Positions 23,567-30,795 of a stretch of 41,451 bases of DNA are shown here, piece after piece (positions within the stretch are counted from its first letter, which is position 1; each line of letters starts with the position of its first letter). Source of the DNA: Paenarthrobacter nitroguajacolicus (GTDB taxonomy: Bacteria; Actinomycetota; Actinomycetes; Actinomycetales; Micrococcaceae); assembly GCF_029952445.1 (NCBI RefSeq), contig NZ_JAQPPK010000036.1:1-41451 (forward strand). The letters run 5' to 3'. A model generated the notes under the pieces. That model searched no databases, was not told the DNA's origin, and saw nothing but the letters and a program-made list of their open reading frames with translations. Made by a program: the position numbers and the translations under genes.

Positions 23567-24124
23567 GTGATCGAAGAGACCTTACTCGAAGCCGGCGAGA
23601 AGATGGACAAAGCCGTCGAAGTAGCCAAGGACGATTTCGCCACGATCCGTACGGGCCGGGCCAACCCCGGTCTCTACAACAAGGTCATCGTCGAGTACTA
23701 CGGCACGCCAACGCCGCTCCAGCAGCTGGCGTCCTTCGGTGTCCCCGATGCCCGCACCATCCTGATCACGCCTTACGACAAGACCGCGCTGCGTGACATC
23801 GAAAAGGCCCTAAGCGACTCCGAGGTTGGAGCGAACCCCTCCAACGACGGCAACGTCATTCGCGTCACCATCCCGGAGCTCACCAAAGAGCGCCGCAAGG
23901 AATACGTGAAGATCGTCAAGGGCAAGGGGGAGGACGCCAAGGTCTCCATCCGCAGCATCCGCCGCAAGGCAAAGGACACCCTGGACAAGCTCGTCAAGGA
24001 CGGCGAAGCCGGTGAAGACGAGGGTTCACGCGCTGAGAAGGAGCTCGACGCCCTGACCAAGCAGCACGTCGACAGCATCGACGAGCTGCTCAAGCGCAAG
24101 GAAGCCGAGCTGCTCGAGGTCTGA
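23567..24124 (+). CDS. frr: Ribosome recycling factor
   Basis: 185-aa factor that, with EF-G, splits post-termination ribosomes. It shows DFATIRTGRANPGL, the conserved YYGTPTPLQQLA, ITPYDKTALRDIEKAL, and the long helices around RVTIPELTKERRKEYVK and VSIRSIRRKAKDTL. The GTG start at 23567 follows GAGGAG by six bases. The stop overlaps the cdsA start (TGATG), so the two are translationally coupled. Confidence 0.98.
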   Translation: MIEETLLEAGEKMDKAVEVAKDDFATIRTGRANPGLYNKVIVEYYGTPTPLQQLASFGVPDARTILITPYDKTALRDIEKALSDSEVGANPSNDGNVIRVTIPELTKERRKEYVKIVKGKGEDAKVSIRSIRRKAKDTLDKLVKDGEAGEDEGSRAEKELDALTKQHVDSIDELLKRKEAELLEV

Positions 24125-25059
24125 TGAGCCAGGCTGAGCCGGCGCCCGCTGAACGGGTCCCGACACGCGATACCCCCAAGCGCACCCGGCGCGTGCGGGC
24201 GAATCCCACGCCCAAGGCCGGACGTAACCTCCCGGCGGCGATCGGCGTCGGCCTTGCCATGCTGCTGGCCGTCTTGGGAGGGCTGCTGTTCCTCCCGCTG
24301 GGATTCGTCCTGCTCACCACGGCCTTCGCGGTCCTGGGTGTGTGGGAGGTTTTCCGGGCCCTTGAAGCCCAGGGCACCAGGATGCCGATTGTCCCAGTGA
24401 TGGTCGGCAGCCTGGTAATGCCGGTTTCGGCCTACTTCGGCGGTCTTGAAGGCTTGCTGTTCACCATGACAGCCAGCTCCGTGGCGGTGCTGCTCTGGCG
24501 CTCCATCGAAAGTGCAGCGGGAGCACCGCGCAGTGTCTTCGCAGGGGTTTTTACCTTGGCGTGGATTCCGTTCCTGATCAGCTTCGCTGCGTTGCCACTC
24601 CATGCCACCGGTGGCGCAACGCCCGTGGGCTTCTGGCCGCACGGAATCCCCGACGGCGCGTGGCAGATCGCTTCGATGCTGCTGCTGGTGGTGTCCAATG
24701 ACACTTTCGGCTACATCGTGGGTGCCTCGTTCGGCAAGCACCCGATGGCGCCCAAGATCAGTCCCAAGAAGTCCTGGGAGGGCTTCGCGGGATCGGTCGG
24801 CGGGGCCATGGTGATTGGTGTCCTGGCCTGCATCTTCCTGCTGGACAGGCCTTGGTGGATTGGTTTGATCCTGGCTGTCGGAATGGTTGCGGCGGCAACG
24901 GCGGGAGATCTTGCCGAGTCCATGGTCAAGAGGGAACTTGGCGTCAAGGACATGAGCAGTATCCTGCCCGGCCACGGGGGCGTGATGGATCGCCTGGACT
25001 CCATCGTGTTCGCGGCCCCTGTGGCCTATGTTTTGTTCGCGCTGCTGAGCGGCGTTTGA
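24124..25059 (+). CDS. cdsA: Phosphatidate cytidylyltransferase
   Basis: Integral membrane enzyme (311 aa) making CDP-diacylglycerol from phosphatidic acid and CTP, the precursor for the CDP-alcohol phosphatidyltransferase at 15441. A charged N-terminus (KRTRRVRANPTPKAGR) precedes about eight membrane segments. The family signature is complete near the C-terminus: SPKKSWEGFAGS, then GDLAESMVKRELGVKDMS and ILPGHGGVMDRLDS. It overlaps frr by one base, and the DivIVA-repeat gene follows after 20 bases. Confidence 0.96.
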   Translation: MSQAEPAPAERVPTRDTPKRTRRVRANPTPKAGRNLPAAIGVGLAMLLAVLGGLLFLPLGFVLLTTAFAVLGVWEVFRALEAQGTRMPIVPVMVGSLVMPVSAYFGGLEGLLFTMTASSVAVLLWRSIESAAGAPRSVFAGVFTLAWIPFLISFAALPLHATGGATPVGFWPHGIPDGAWQIASMLLLVVSNDTFGYIVGASFGKHPMAPKISPKKSWEGFAGSVGGAMVIGVLACIFLLDRPWWIGLILAVGMVAAATAGDLAESMVKRELGVKDMSSILPGHGGVMDRLDSIVFAAPVAYVLFALLSGV

Positions 25060-25079
25060 CAACCAATGAAGGAAAAATA

Positions 25080-25664
25080 GTGGCCTTGGATATTCGACGC
25101 CAGATCCCCGCGACGTTCGACCGCGTGGAACGCAGCAAATACGGCTATAACGCCAAGCAAGTTGACGAGTTCCTCCAGCGGGCGAGGACATCATTCGAGA
25201 ACCCTGTTGGTGCCGCTGACCAGGTGGCCAGCGTTGATGTCCGAGAGGTGGCCTTCGACCCCGTCAAGGGCGGTTATGACGCCCACAGCGTCGATGCGGC
25301 GCTGGACCGCCTGGAGGACGCCTTCGCCCGCCGCGAGCGGGATGACCTGATCAGCCAGCAGGGCGAAGAAGCCTGGCTGCGCCAGATCGGTAAGTTGTCG
25401 GGGATTCTCCGTGGCAGGCTGCACAGGCCCGACGGCGAACGGTTCCGCCGCCCTTCGCGCAAGCGCGCGCGCAGTTACAACGTCCAGGATGTCGATGCCC
25501 TGTGCGTCGAGCTGATCGGTTACCTGGAGAACGACCAGCCGCTGAGCGTGGACACCGTTCGACGTGCCGTGTTCCGGGCGGCGAAGGGTGAAGAGGGATA
25601 CGAAGAAGCCCAAGTGGACGCTTTCCTGGCCCGGGTCGTTGAGCTCATGGCGGCCATCGACTAA
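25080..25664 (+). CDS. DivIVA-domain repeat protein
   Basis: A 194-aa soluble protein with four DivI1A-type motifs: YGYNAKQVDEFL (21-32), GGYDAHSVDAAL (64-75), RSYNVQDVDALC (131-142) and EEGYEEAQVDAFL (171-183). The motifs form two pairs, with Tyr-to-Tyr distances of about 44 and 41 residues, joined by a basic linker (RFRRPSRKRAR). I recall an actinobacterial DivIVA-repeat family with this layout. In DivIVA the motif belongs to the membrane-curvature-binding N-terminus, so several copies may give a polar or septal scaffold. GTG 25080 follows AAGGAAA. Its position after cdsA suggests coordination of lipid synthesis and growth, which is an inference. Confidence 0.9.
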   Translation: MALDIRRQIPATFDRVERSKYGYNAKQVDEFLQRARTSFENPVGAADQVASVDVREVAFDPVKGGYDAHSVDAALDRLEDAFARRERDDLISQQGEEAWLRQIGKLSGILRGRLHRPDGERFRRPSRKRARSYNVQDVDALCVELIGYLENDQPLSVDTVRRAVFRAAKGEEGYEEAQVDAFLARVVELMAAID

Positions 25665-25677
25665 AGGGGCGGGGCCA

Positions 25678-26379
25678 TCAAGCCTGCGGGGGAGTGGGCG
25701 AGATCGGCGGGTTCTTGTTCCACACGTCCAGGTAGCGTCGATGCCCACGGACCAACGACGTTCCAAAAAAGCCAAGTGCGGCAAGGACGGCAACAGGAAC
25801 GGCCGCCAGGGCGGGTAACCCGGCGGTCAACAGCGCTGAGCCGAGAAGCAAGGCGATAAGTGCCGAGTTCACGAAACCCATGAACACCATGCTGCTGCCG
25901 GCAACCTGGCTGAAATCGGTCCGCCTGCCCAGGAAGTAGTACGTCTGCTTGGCTCCTGTTTCGTCGTCGTGGTGCCCTGCCATGAGGTAGCGGGCGATAC
26001 CCGGATCCAGGTCAATGTAGGCAGCACGCAGCTGGTTCATGGCCAGGACATACATCATGTCCTCCATACCAACGCTCATCACCCTGATATGCGTCAGCAG
26101 GCCCACCACCAGGTCAATGCACAGAATGGTCAGTGCGAAGGCCCTGAAGGCATCCGAAAATTGAGTGGCATTACCCACCAGCGCCACACTCAGCAGGCTG
26201 GCCGAGGTAAAAGTCAGGAACATGCTGATGCGGGTGAGGACTTCCCCCTGCGTGGTGCTTCGCGAGGCGAGCAGGCTCCAGTGCTCGGTGGCCAGCAATT
26301 GCGCACGGACGCTCGCTGAGGGCTCTGCCGGGCTGGCCGTGGGCGGCTCCGGGCTAGCCGCTTTGGGTTCCTCGGACAT
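25678..26379 (-). CDS. Hypothetical four-segment membrane protein
   Basis: A 233-aa protein that I do not recognise. A Pro/Ala/Glu-rich disordered N-terminus (about 1-28) leads to four predicted membrane helices. Two come early (ISMFLTFTSASLLSVALVG and TILCIDLVVGLLTHIRVM), and two come after a soluble middle segment containing PGIARYLMAGHHDDETGA. The middle has the look of a small cytoplasmic or extracytoplasmic sensor region. It is convergent with the DivIVA-repeat gene (13-base gap) and 42 bases downstream of the SSS symporter, so it may be the last gene of that transcript. Confidence 0.82.
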   Translation of the reverse strand: MSEEPKAASPEPPTASPAEPSASVRAQLLATEHWSLLASRSTTQGEVLTRISMFLTFTSASLLSVALVGNATQFSDAFRAFALTILCIDLVVGLLTHIRVMSVGMEDMMYVLAMNQLRAAYIDLDPGIARYLMAGHHDDETGAKQTYYFLGRRTDFSQVAGSSMVFMGFVNSALIALLLGSALLTAGLPALAAVPVAVLAALGFFGTSLVRGHRRYLDVWNKNPPISPTPPQA

Positions 26380-26421
26380 GGCGACATTGTCCTCCCAGGC
26401 CGCGTCGCGGACAACAGGTTG

Positions 26422-27888
26422 CTACCGTTCGGTGGCTACCGGCCGCTCGGGCACATGCAGCCGGGACATCACGCGGTTCACTGAAGACGGCACGCGGTTC
26501 TTGGTCAGGAGGGATGCGGCCACCGTTACAGTGAACGCCGCCGGAACGCTCCAGGCTGCAGGTTGGGCCAGCCAGGCGGGCGCGTTCGCGGCACCCAGGA
26601 GGGCACCCATCACCATGGCGCCGCCACATAGCAGCGCGCCCGTGACCATTCCCGCGATGGCTCCGACATCCGTCAGCCCCCGCCACCAGATACCCAGCAG
26701 CAGCACGGGGCAGATGGTTGACGCGGTGAAGGCGAACACCAGGCCAACACTCCCTGCCAAAGCCAGGGTGTCCGTCATGAAAGCAAAACCCAAAGGCACG
26801 ACGGCGGCCATCACCGCTGCGAGGCGGAACCCCCTGACGCTTCCGCCGAACAGGTCCTGGCTGATGACGCCGGACAAGGACACCACCAACCCCGACGTGG
26901 TGGACAGGAACGCGGCAAAGGCGCCGGCTACCACCAGGGCTGACAACAGGTCACCTGCCATTCCGCCGATCAACTTGCCGGGGAGAAGCAGGACCAGGGC
27001 GTCGGCCTGTCCGGTGAGGGCGAGCCCGGGCGCGAACATCCGTCCCAGGGCCCCGGACACAGTGGGAAAGAGATAGAAGACCGAGAGCAGCCCCAGCACG
27101 ATCAACGTGGTTCGGCGGGCAGATTGGCCATCCGGGTTGGTATAGAACCGAACCAGCACATGCGGCAGGCCAAGGGTTCCGAACAGCAAGGCCACCAGGA
27201 GCGAAATATGTTGATACGCACCCGCTGCCGCCTGCCCGGTGGGATTGATCGGCAGGGTAGCCTGCGGTGGCGTGCCGTTCGCTGAAAGCACCAGCAGGAT
27301 GAACACCACCGGCACTGCCAGGGCCGTCAGTTTCAGCCAATATTGGAAGGCCTGGACAAAGGTGATGGACCGCATGCCACCTGCCACCACCGTGAGGCAC
27401 ACAACCGCCACGACCGCCGTCGAACCTACCCACGACGGCAAGCCGGTGGTGATCCGGATGGTGAGCGCAGCGCCATGCAATTGGGGGACGATGTACAGCC
27501 AGCCCACGGCCACCACCACCAGGCTGGTGACGCGACGCACCACCGCGGAGTCCAGCCGCGCTTCGGTGAAGTCAGGGATGGTGTAGGCGCCGGAGCGGCG
27601 CAAGGGCGCAGCCACGAACAACAACAGCATCAGGTAGCCGGCTGTGTACCCCACAGGGAACCAGAGGGCGTCGGTGCCGGAGAGCAGGATAAGTCCGGCC
27701 ACACCGAGGAAGCTTGCCGCGGAGAGATATTCACCTCCAATGGCGGATGCATTCCACCACGGTGGGACGGTCCGTGAGGCCACATAGAAGTCGCTGGTGG
27801 TCCTTGAGACCCGCAACCCGTAGAAGCCGATGACCGCCGTCGCAAGTGAAACGGCAAGGAACGCGAACAGGCCGACGGCCGGGTTCAC
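26422..27888 (-). CDS. Sodium:solute symporter (SSS) family, ActP/MctC-like
   Basis: A 488-aa, 13-segment transporter. SSS marks include the early TSDFYVASRTVPPWWNASAI and GEYLSAASFLGVAGLILL, then HVLVRFYTNPDG, which in ActP/MctC proteins has the form HVLMRFYTVP. It probably imports a monocarboxylate (acetate, pyruvate or propionate) with Na+ or H+. Its start overlaps the stop of the small membrane protein upstream (ATGA), the arrangement seen with DUF485-ActP pairs. It is in one operon with the LytS/LytR-type system, which may control it in response to its substrate, as the pyruvate-sensing BtsSR system controls BtsT in E. coli. Confidence 0.92.
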   Translation of the reverse strand: MNPAVGLFAFLAVSLATAVIGFYGLRVSRTTSDFYVASRTVPPWWNASAIGGEYLSAASFLGVAGLILLSGTDALWFPVGYTAGYLMLLLFVAAPLRRSGAYTIPDFTEARLDSAVVRRVTSLVVVAVGWLYIVPQLHGAALTIRITTGLPSWVGSTAVVAVVCLTVVAGGMRSITFVQAFQYWLKLTALAVPVVFILLVLSANGTPPQATLPINPTGQAAAGAYQHISLLVALLFGTLGLPHVLVRFYTNPDGQSARRTTLIVLGLLSVFYLFPTVSGALGRMFAPGLALTGQADALVLLLPGKLIGGMAGDLLSALVVAGAFAAFLSTTSGLVVSLSGVISQDLFGGSVRGFRLAAVMAAVVPLGFAFMTDTLALAGSVGLVFAFTASTICPVLLLGIWWRGLTDVGAIAGMVTGALLCGGAMVMGALLGAANAPAWLAQPAAWSVPAAFTVTVAASLLTKNRVPSSVNRVMSRLHVPERPVATER

Positions 27889-28247
27889 TTGTCCTCCACC
27901 AGATCCTGGTATCGGGCCTCATTCCGCGCCGCTGCCCGGTTGTAAAGCCAGGCGCTCAAGCCGATGACCGGGTAGATCCCCACACCCAAAGTCAGCCAAT
28001 CCAGGGGAATGCCGAACACCCGGGTCCCTGCCACTCCGGGTCCGTACACGAGGATCGTTGCAAACACGGCCAGGATGATGAGGAATCCGCAGGCCACCAC
28101 CAACGCGAGCCGCAATTGGGAGCGGATGAGGGAGCGTACAAAAATCCGGCCGGCGTCCGAGTCCTCGGCTGCCTCCTGGGTGTGCAGCACCCGGGAGGAA
28201 GTGGGCGCCGCAGACTGGCGTGGTGCTGTAACGCGGACGCGGGTCAT
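27885..28247 (-). CDS. Small two-segment membrane partner of the SSS symporter
   Basis: A 120-aa protein with a charged N-terminus and two membrane helices (LALVVACGFLIILAVFATILV and LDWLTLGVGIYPVIGLSAWLY), ending in a charged RYQDLVEDK tail. It resembles the small DUF485-like subunit found before actP genes, though similarity to the DUF485 protein at 30415 is only in layout. It overlaps the response regulator stop (ATGA) on one side and the symporter start (ATGA) on the other, so all three are translationally coupled. It is probably an accessory subunit of the symporter. Confidence 0.88.
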   Translation of the reverse strand: MTRVRVTAPRQSAAPTSSRVLHTQEAAEDSDAGRIFVRSLIRSQLRLALVVACGFLIILAVFATILVYGPGVAGTRVFGIPLDWLTLGVGIYPVIGLSAWLYNRAAARNEARYQDLVEDK

Positions 28248-28963
28248 GCCTGTGGCCGGATGCGGGTGGATTGCAGTTTGTCCCTGACGGAGGGCAGATG
28301 CCGCCTGCTGATCGGTAACTCCGCACCTGAAACTGCCACGCTCGGAGCCGTAGTGGAGAGCTTCAGGTGCTGCACGTGGTTCAGAGCGATCAAGTATGAA
28401 CGATGGATCCGGATGAATCCCGCCTCCGCCCACTTTTGTTCAAGGTCGGTAAGGGAAACCCGGATGAGGTAACTGGCTTCGGCCGTGTGCAACCGTGCGT
28501 AGTCGCCTTGTGCCTGGACGTAGGTGACATCGTCCCGGCGGATCATCCGGGTGGTGCTGCCCAGGTCAACGGTGATCATTTCCGGCGCGGGAGTGCCGTC
28601 CTTGATGAGTTCACGGATCCGGTCCACCGAACGCGCCAGCCGCTCCGCCCGGAGCGGCTTGAGCAGATAGTCGACGGCGGCGAGGTCGAAGGCTTCCAAG
28701 GCGCAGTCCTCGTCCGCAGTGACAAAAACGACGGCGGGCGGGCTGCTGCTGCGGGAAATGGCGCGGGCGATGTCCAAACCCGAAAGGGCGGGCATGTGGA
28801 TGTCCAGGAAGACGGCGTCCACGGACTCGGTTTCCAGCTTGCGCAGGGCCTCCGTTCCGGAGGCCGCACGATGGATGGCGCCAATCCGCGCGTCACGTCC
28901 GAGGAGAAAGGCGAGTTCTTCCACCGCGGGCAGTTCGTCATCAGCGACGAGCACGTTGATCAT
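28244..28963 (-). CDS. LytTR-family response regulator
   Basis: A 239-aa regulator. The receiver domain has Asp8-Asp9 (VADDE), phospho-acceptor Asp54 (in FLDIHMP), VTADE and the Lys of YLLKPLR. The C-terminal LytTR DNA-binding domain (about 135-232) shows VTYVQAQGDYARLHT, SYLIRVSLTDLE and FIRIHRSYLIALNHV. The partner kinase is 21 bases upstream and the symporter genes overlap downstream. LytTR proteins usually bind pairs of direct repeats; candidate repeats lie at 30229-30275 in the divergent promoter region. Confidence 0.95.
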   Translation of the reverse strand: MINVLVADDELPAVEELAFLLGRDARIGAIHRAASGTEALRKLETESVDAVFLDIHMPALSGLDIARAISRSSSPPAVVFVTADEDCALEAFDLAAVDYLLKPLRAERLARSVDRIRELIKDGTPAPEMITVDLGSTTRMIRRDDVTYVQAQGDYARLHTAEASYLIRVSLTDLEQKWAEAGFIRIHRSYLIALNHVQHLKLSTTAPSVAVSGAELPISRRHLPSVRDKLQSTRIRPQA

Positions 28964-28984
28964 GATTAAAGACTAACCGCCACC

Positions 28985-30175
28985 TCAGGTGTCGTGTCCG
29001 GGCTGGGATTTGGGAACCCGCATGGTGATCAGGGTGCCTTCGCCTGGAGCGGTGTCGATCACCAGGCCGTGCTCATCTCCGTAGACCTGCCGCAGGCGGG
29101 CATCAACGTTACGCAGGCCCACATGGTCGCCGTCGGTATGCCCGGCGAGGACCGACCGCAGGTGCTCCGGATCAATGCCCACGCCGTCGTCCTCTATGGT
29201 GACTTCAGCGAACGCCCCGGAATCGTTGGCGCAAATGGTGATATGTCCCGGACCTTCCTTCGCCTCCAGACCGTGACGGACCGCGTTCTCCACCAAGGGT
29301 TGGAGGCTGAGGAACGGGATGACGGTGCTCAGGACTTCAGGCGCAATCCGCAGGCTGACCTGGACGCGTTCGCCAAAACGTGCCCGCTCCAGCAGGAGAT
29401 AACGGTCGATGCACCGCAGCTCCTCCGCCACGGTGGTGAAGTCGCCGTGCCGGCGGAAGGAGTACCTGGTGAAGTCAGCGAACTCCACCACGAGCTCCCT
29501 GGCCCTGGCCGGATCGGTGTTGATGAAGGAAGCGATGGCGTTCAGTGAGTTGTAGATGAAGTGCGGGCTGATCTGGGCCCGCAAAGCCCGGACTTCGGCT
29601 TCCATCAGCAGGGTCCGTGAGGCTTCCAGTTCCGCCAGTTCCAGTTGTGCTGCGATCCAATCCGCCACCTCGCTGGTAGCCCGCACCAGTCCGGCTCCGG
29701 CGGCAGGTGCCAAGGCGGCAACCGAACCAACCACCCTCGACCCGGCCCTGATCGGGGCTATGACAGCACTGAATTCGTGCCCGGCCTTGTTGGTGGAGCC
29801 ACCTACGTGGGGCACCACGGCTGTTCGCCCGGTGGCCAGGACTTCGGCAGCGAGTCCCATCAGCGAGGGGCGGAGTTCCTCTGCCGCACCATCCCAGGCA
29901 AGCACCGAGTTGGTGTCGGTCATGGCGAAAGCATCGCAGCCGAGCAGCACGCGCAACTGCCTGCTGGCTTTGGCTGCCCCGGCCGGCTGTAGGCCTCCGC
30001 GGAGGTGCTGGCCGGCCCGCGATGCTGCATGGAGTGTGTTGTAGGTGGCGCGTTCGGCGTCGGTGCCAAGATCACGAAAGGAGCGGATCACCTTGAGTCC
30101 AACGCCAACGACGACGGCGACCGCCAACACGATCACGGCGATGGCGGCGGCGGTGAAAAGCGGGGAGTCGGGCAT
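28985..30175 (-). CDS. LytS-type sensor histidine kinase with GAF-like domain
   Basis: A 396-aa kinase. It has a single N-terminal membrane helix (about 8-29), a GAF-like sensor region at about 60-180, and the His_kinase domain PF06580-type block RAQISPHFIYNSLNAI with phospho-His205. An ATP-binding domain follows, with LVENAVRHGLE, DDGVGIDPEH and GLRNVDARLR. It lacks the multi-helix 5TM module of classical LytS/BtsS, so it may sense through the GAF-like part. ATG 30175 is six bases after TACGCT with no ribosome binding site, so a leaderless transcript is likely. Open frame upstream of it is basic and low-complexity and is rejected. Confidence 0.92.
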   Translation of the reverse strand: MPDSPLFTAAAIAVIVLAVAVVVGVGLKVIRSFRDLGTDAERATYNTLHAASRAGQHLRGGLQPAGAAKASRQLRVLLGCDAFAMTDTNSVLAWDGAAEELRPSLMGLAAEVLATGRTAVVPHVGGSTNKAGHEFSAVIAPIRAGSRVVGSVAALAPAAGAGLVRATSEVADWIAAQLELAELEASRTLLMEAEVRALRAQISPHFIYNSLNAIASFINTDPARARELVVEFADFTRYSFRRHGDFTTVAEELRCIDRYLLLERARFGERVQVSLRIAPEVLSTVIPFLSLQPLVENAVRHGLEAKEGPGHITICANDSGAFAEVTIEDDGVGIDPEHLRSVLAGHTDGDHVGLRNVDARLRQVYGDEHGLVIDTAPGEGTLITMRVPKSQPGHDT

Positions 30176-30228
30176 ACGGCCAGCGTAGCCAATGCACGGG
30201 ATGTAAGCGGCGTCGGCTTCTGCTTCTT

Positions 30229-30275
30229 TCTGTTCCACCGCAGGTCTGTTCCACCGTCGGCTTCGGTTTCCACCG
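30229..30275. repeat. Direct repeats in the divergent lytS/actP control region
   Basis: TCTGTTCCACCG occurs exactly at 30229-30240 and 30245-30256, with a degenerate third copy (GTTTCCACCG) at 30266-30275. Start-to-start spacings are 16 and about 19 bp. Direct repeats are the usual target type of LytTR regulators, and this one lies 54-100 bp from the kinase start. The spacing is shorter than the roughly 21 bp often seen, so the link is tentative. Confidence 0.55.
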
Positions 30276-30349
30276 TTTGGCGCAGTGGTGCAGCCGTTGG
30301 GCGATGGCCTGTGGTGAACCTCTGGAAGGGAGGTCGGAGAGCATTCGAT

Positions 30350-30365
30350 AGTGATTGCAGTCACA
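30350..30365. promoter_or_regulatory. CRP/GlxR-type site at the DUF485-actP promoter
   Basis: AGTGA-TTGCAG-TCACA has perfect GTGA-N6-TCAC half sites and matches CRP-family consensus TGTGAN6TCACA at all but one outer base. It overlaps a possible -10 box GATAGT (30347-30352) and is 50 bp before the DUF485 gene, so it would more likely repress than activate. A perfect second site lies at the 2-oxoacid dehydrogenase promoter (36328-36343). Confidence 0.65.
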
Positions 30366-30414
30366 TCAGCCGCGCGTGGGAGCTGACGTGGACTCATCAC
30401 AACCAGGAGGAACC

Positions 30415-30795
30415 ATGGGTAATGAGGCCCAACCCCAGGACGCAACGGCGTCCGTGGACTTCCAGGAAGTCCAGCAGACGGAACGGTTCAGGACGCTGCG
30501 CAAGCGGCATCGCAGCTTTGTCTTTCCCATGGCAGTGATCTTTCTGCTCTGGTATTTCGCGTACGTTCTTCTGGCCGACTACGCCGTCGCCTTCATGTCC
30601 ACCAAGGTCTGGGGCAACATCAACATCGGCCTGATCCTGGGCCTGCTCCAGTTCGTCACCACTTTCGGTATCACGGCCTGGTACGTGAGCTACTCCAACA
30701 GGAAGCTGGATCCCATCGCGGCCGAAATCCGCAACGAGATCGAAGGCCACGAATTCGACAAGGGCGGCAACGTGATCCGCGGAGGAGCCAAATGA
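30415..30795 (+). CDS. DUF485-family small membrane subunit
   Basis: A 126-aa protein with two membrane helices (FVFPMAVIFLLWYFAYVLLA and NIGLILGLLQFVTTFGITAWYV) and the DUF485 pattern FRTLRKRHRSF at the helix-1 entry. DUF485 proteins are encoded just before ActP/MctC carboxylate symporters and are needed for, or modulate, uptake. ATG 30415 follows AGGAGG by six bases. The stop overlaps the actP start (ATGA). Upstream lie the CRP-like site and the direct repeats. Confidence 0.95.
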   Translation: MGNEAQPQDATASVDFQEVQQTERFRTLRKRHRSFVFPMAVIFLLWYFAYVLLADYAVAFMSTKVWGNINIGLILGLLQFVTTFGITAWYVSYSNRKLDPIAAEIRNEIEGHEFDKGGNVIRGGAK

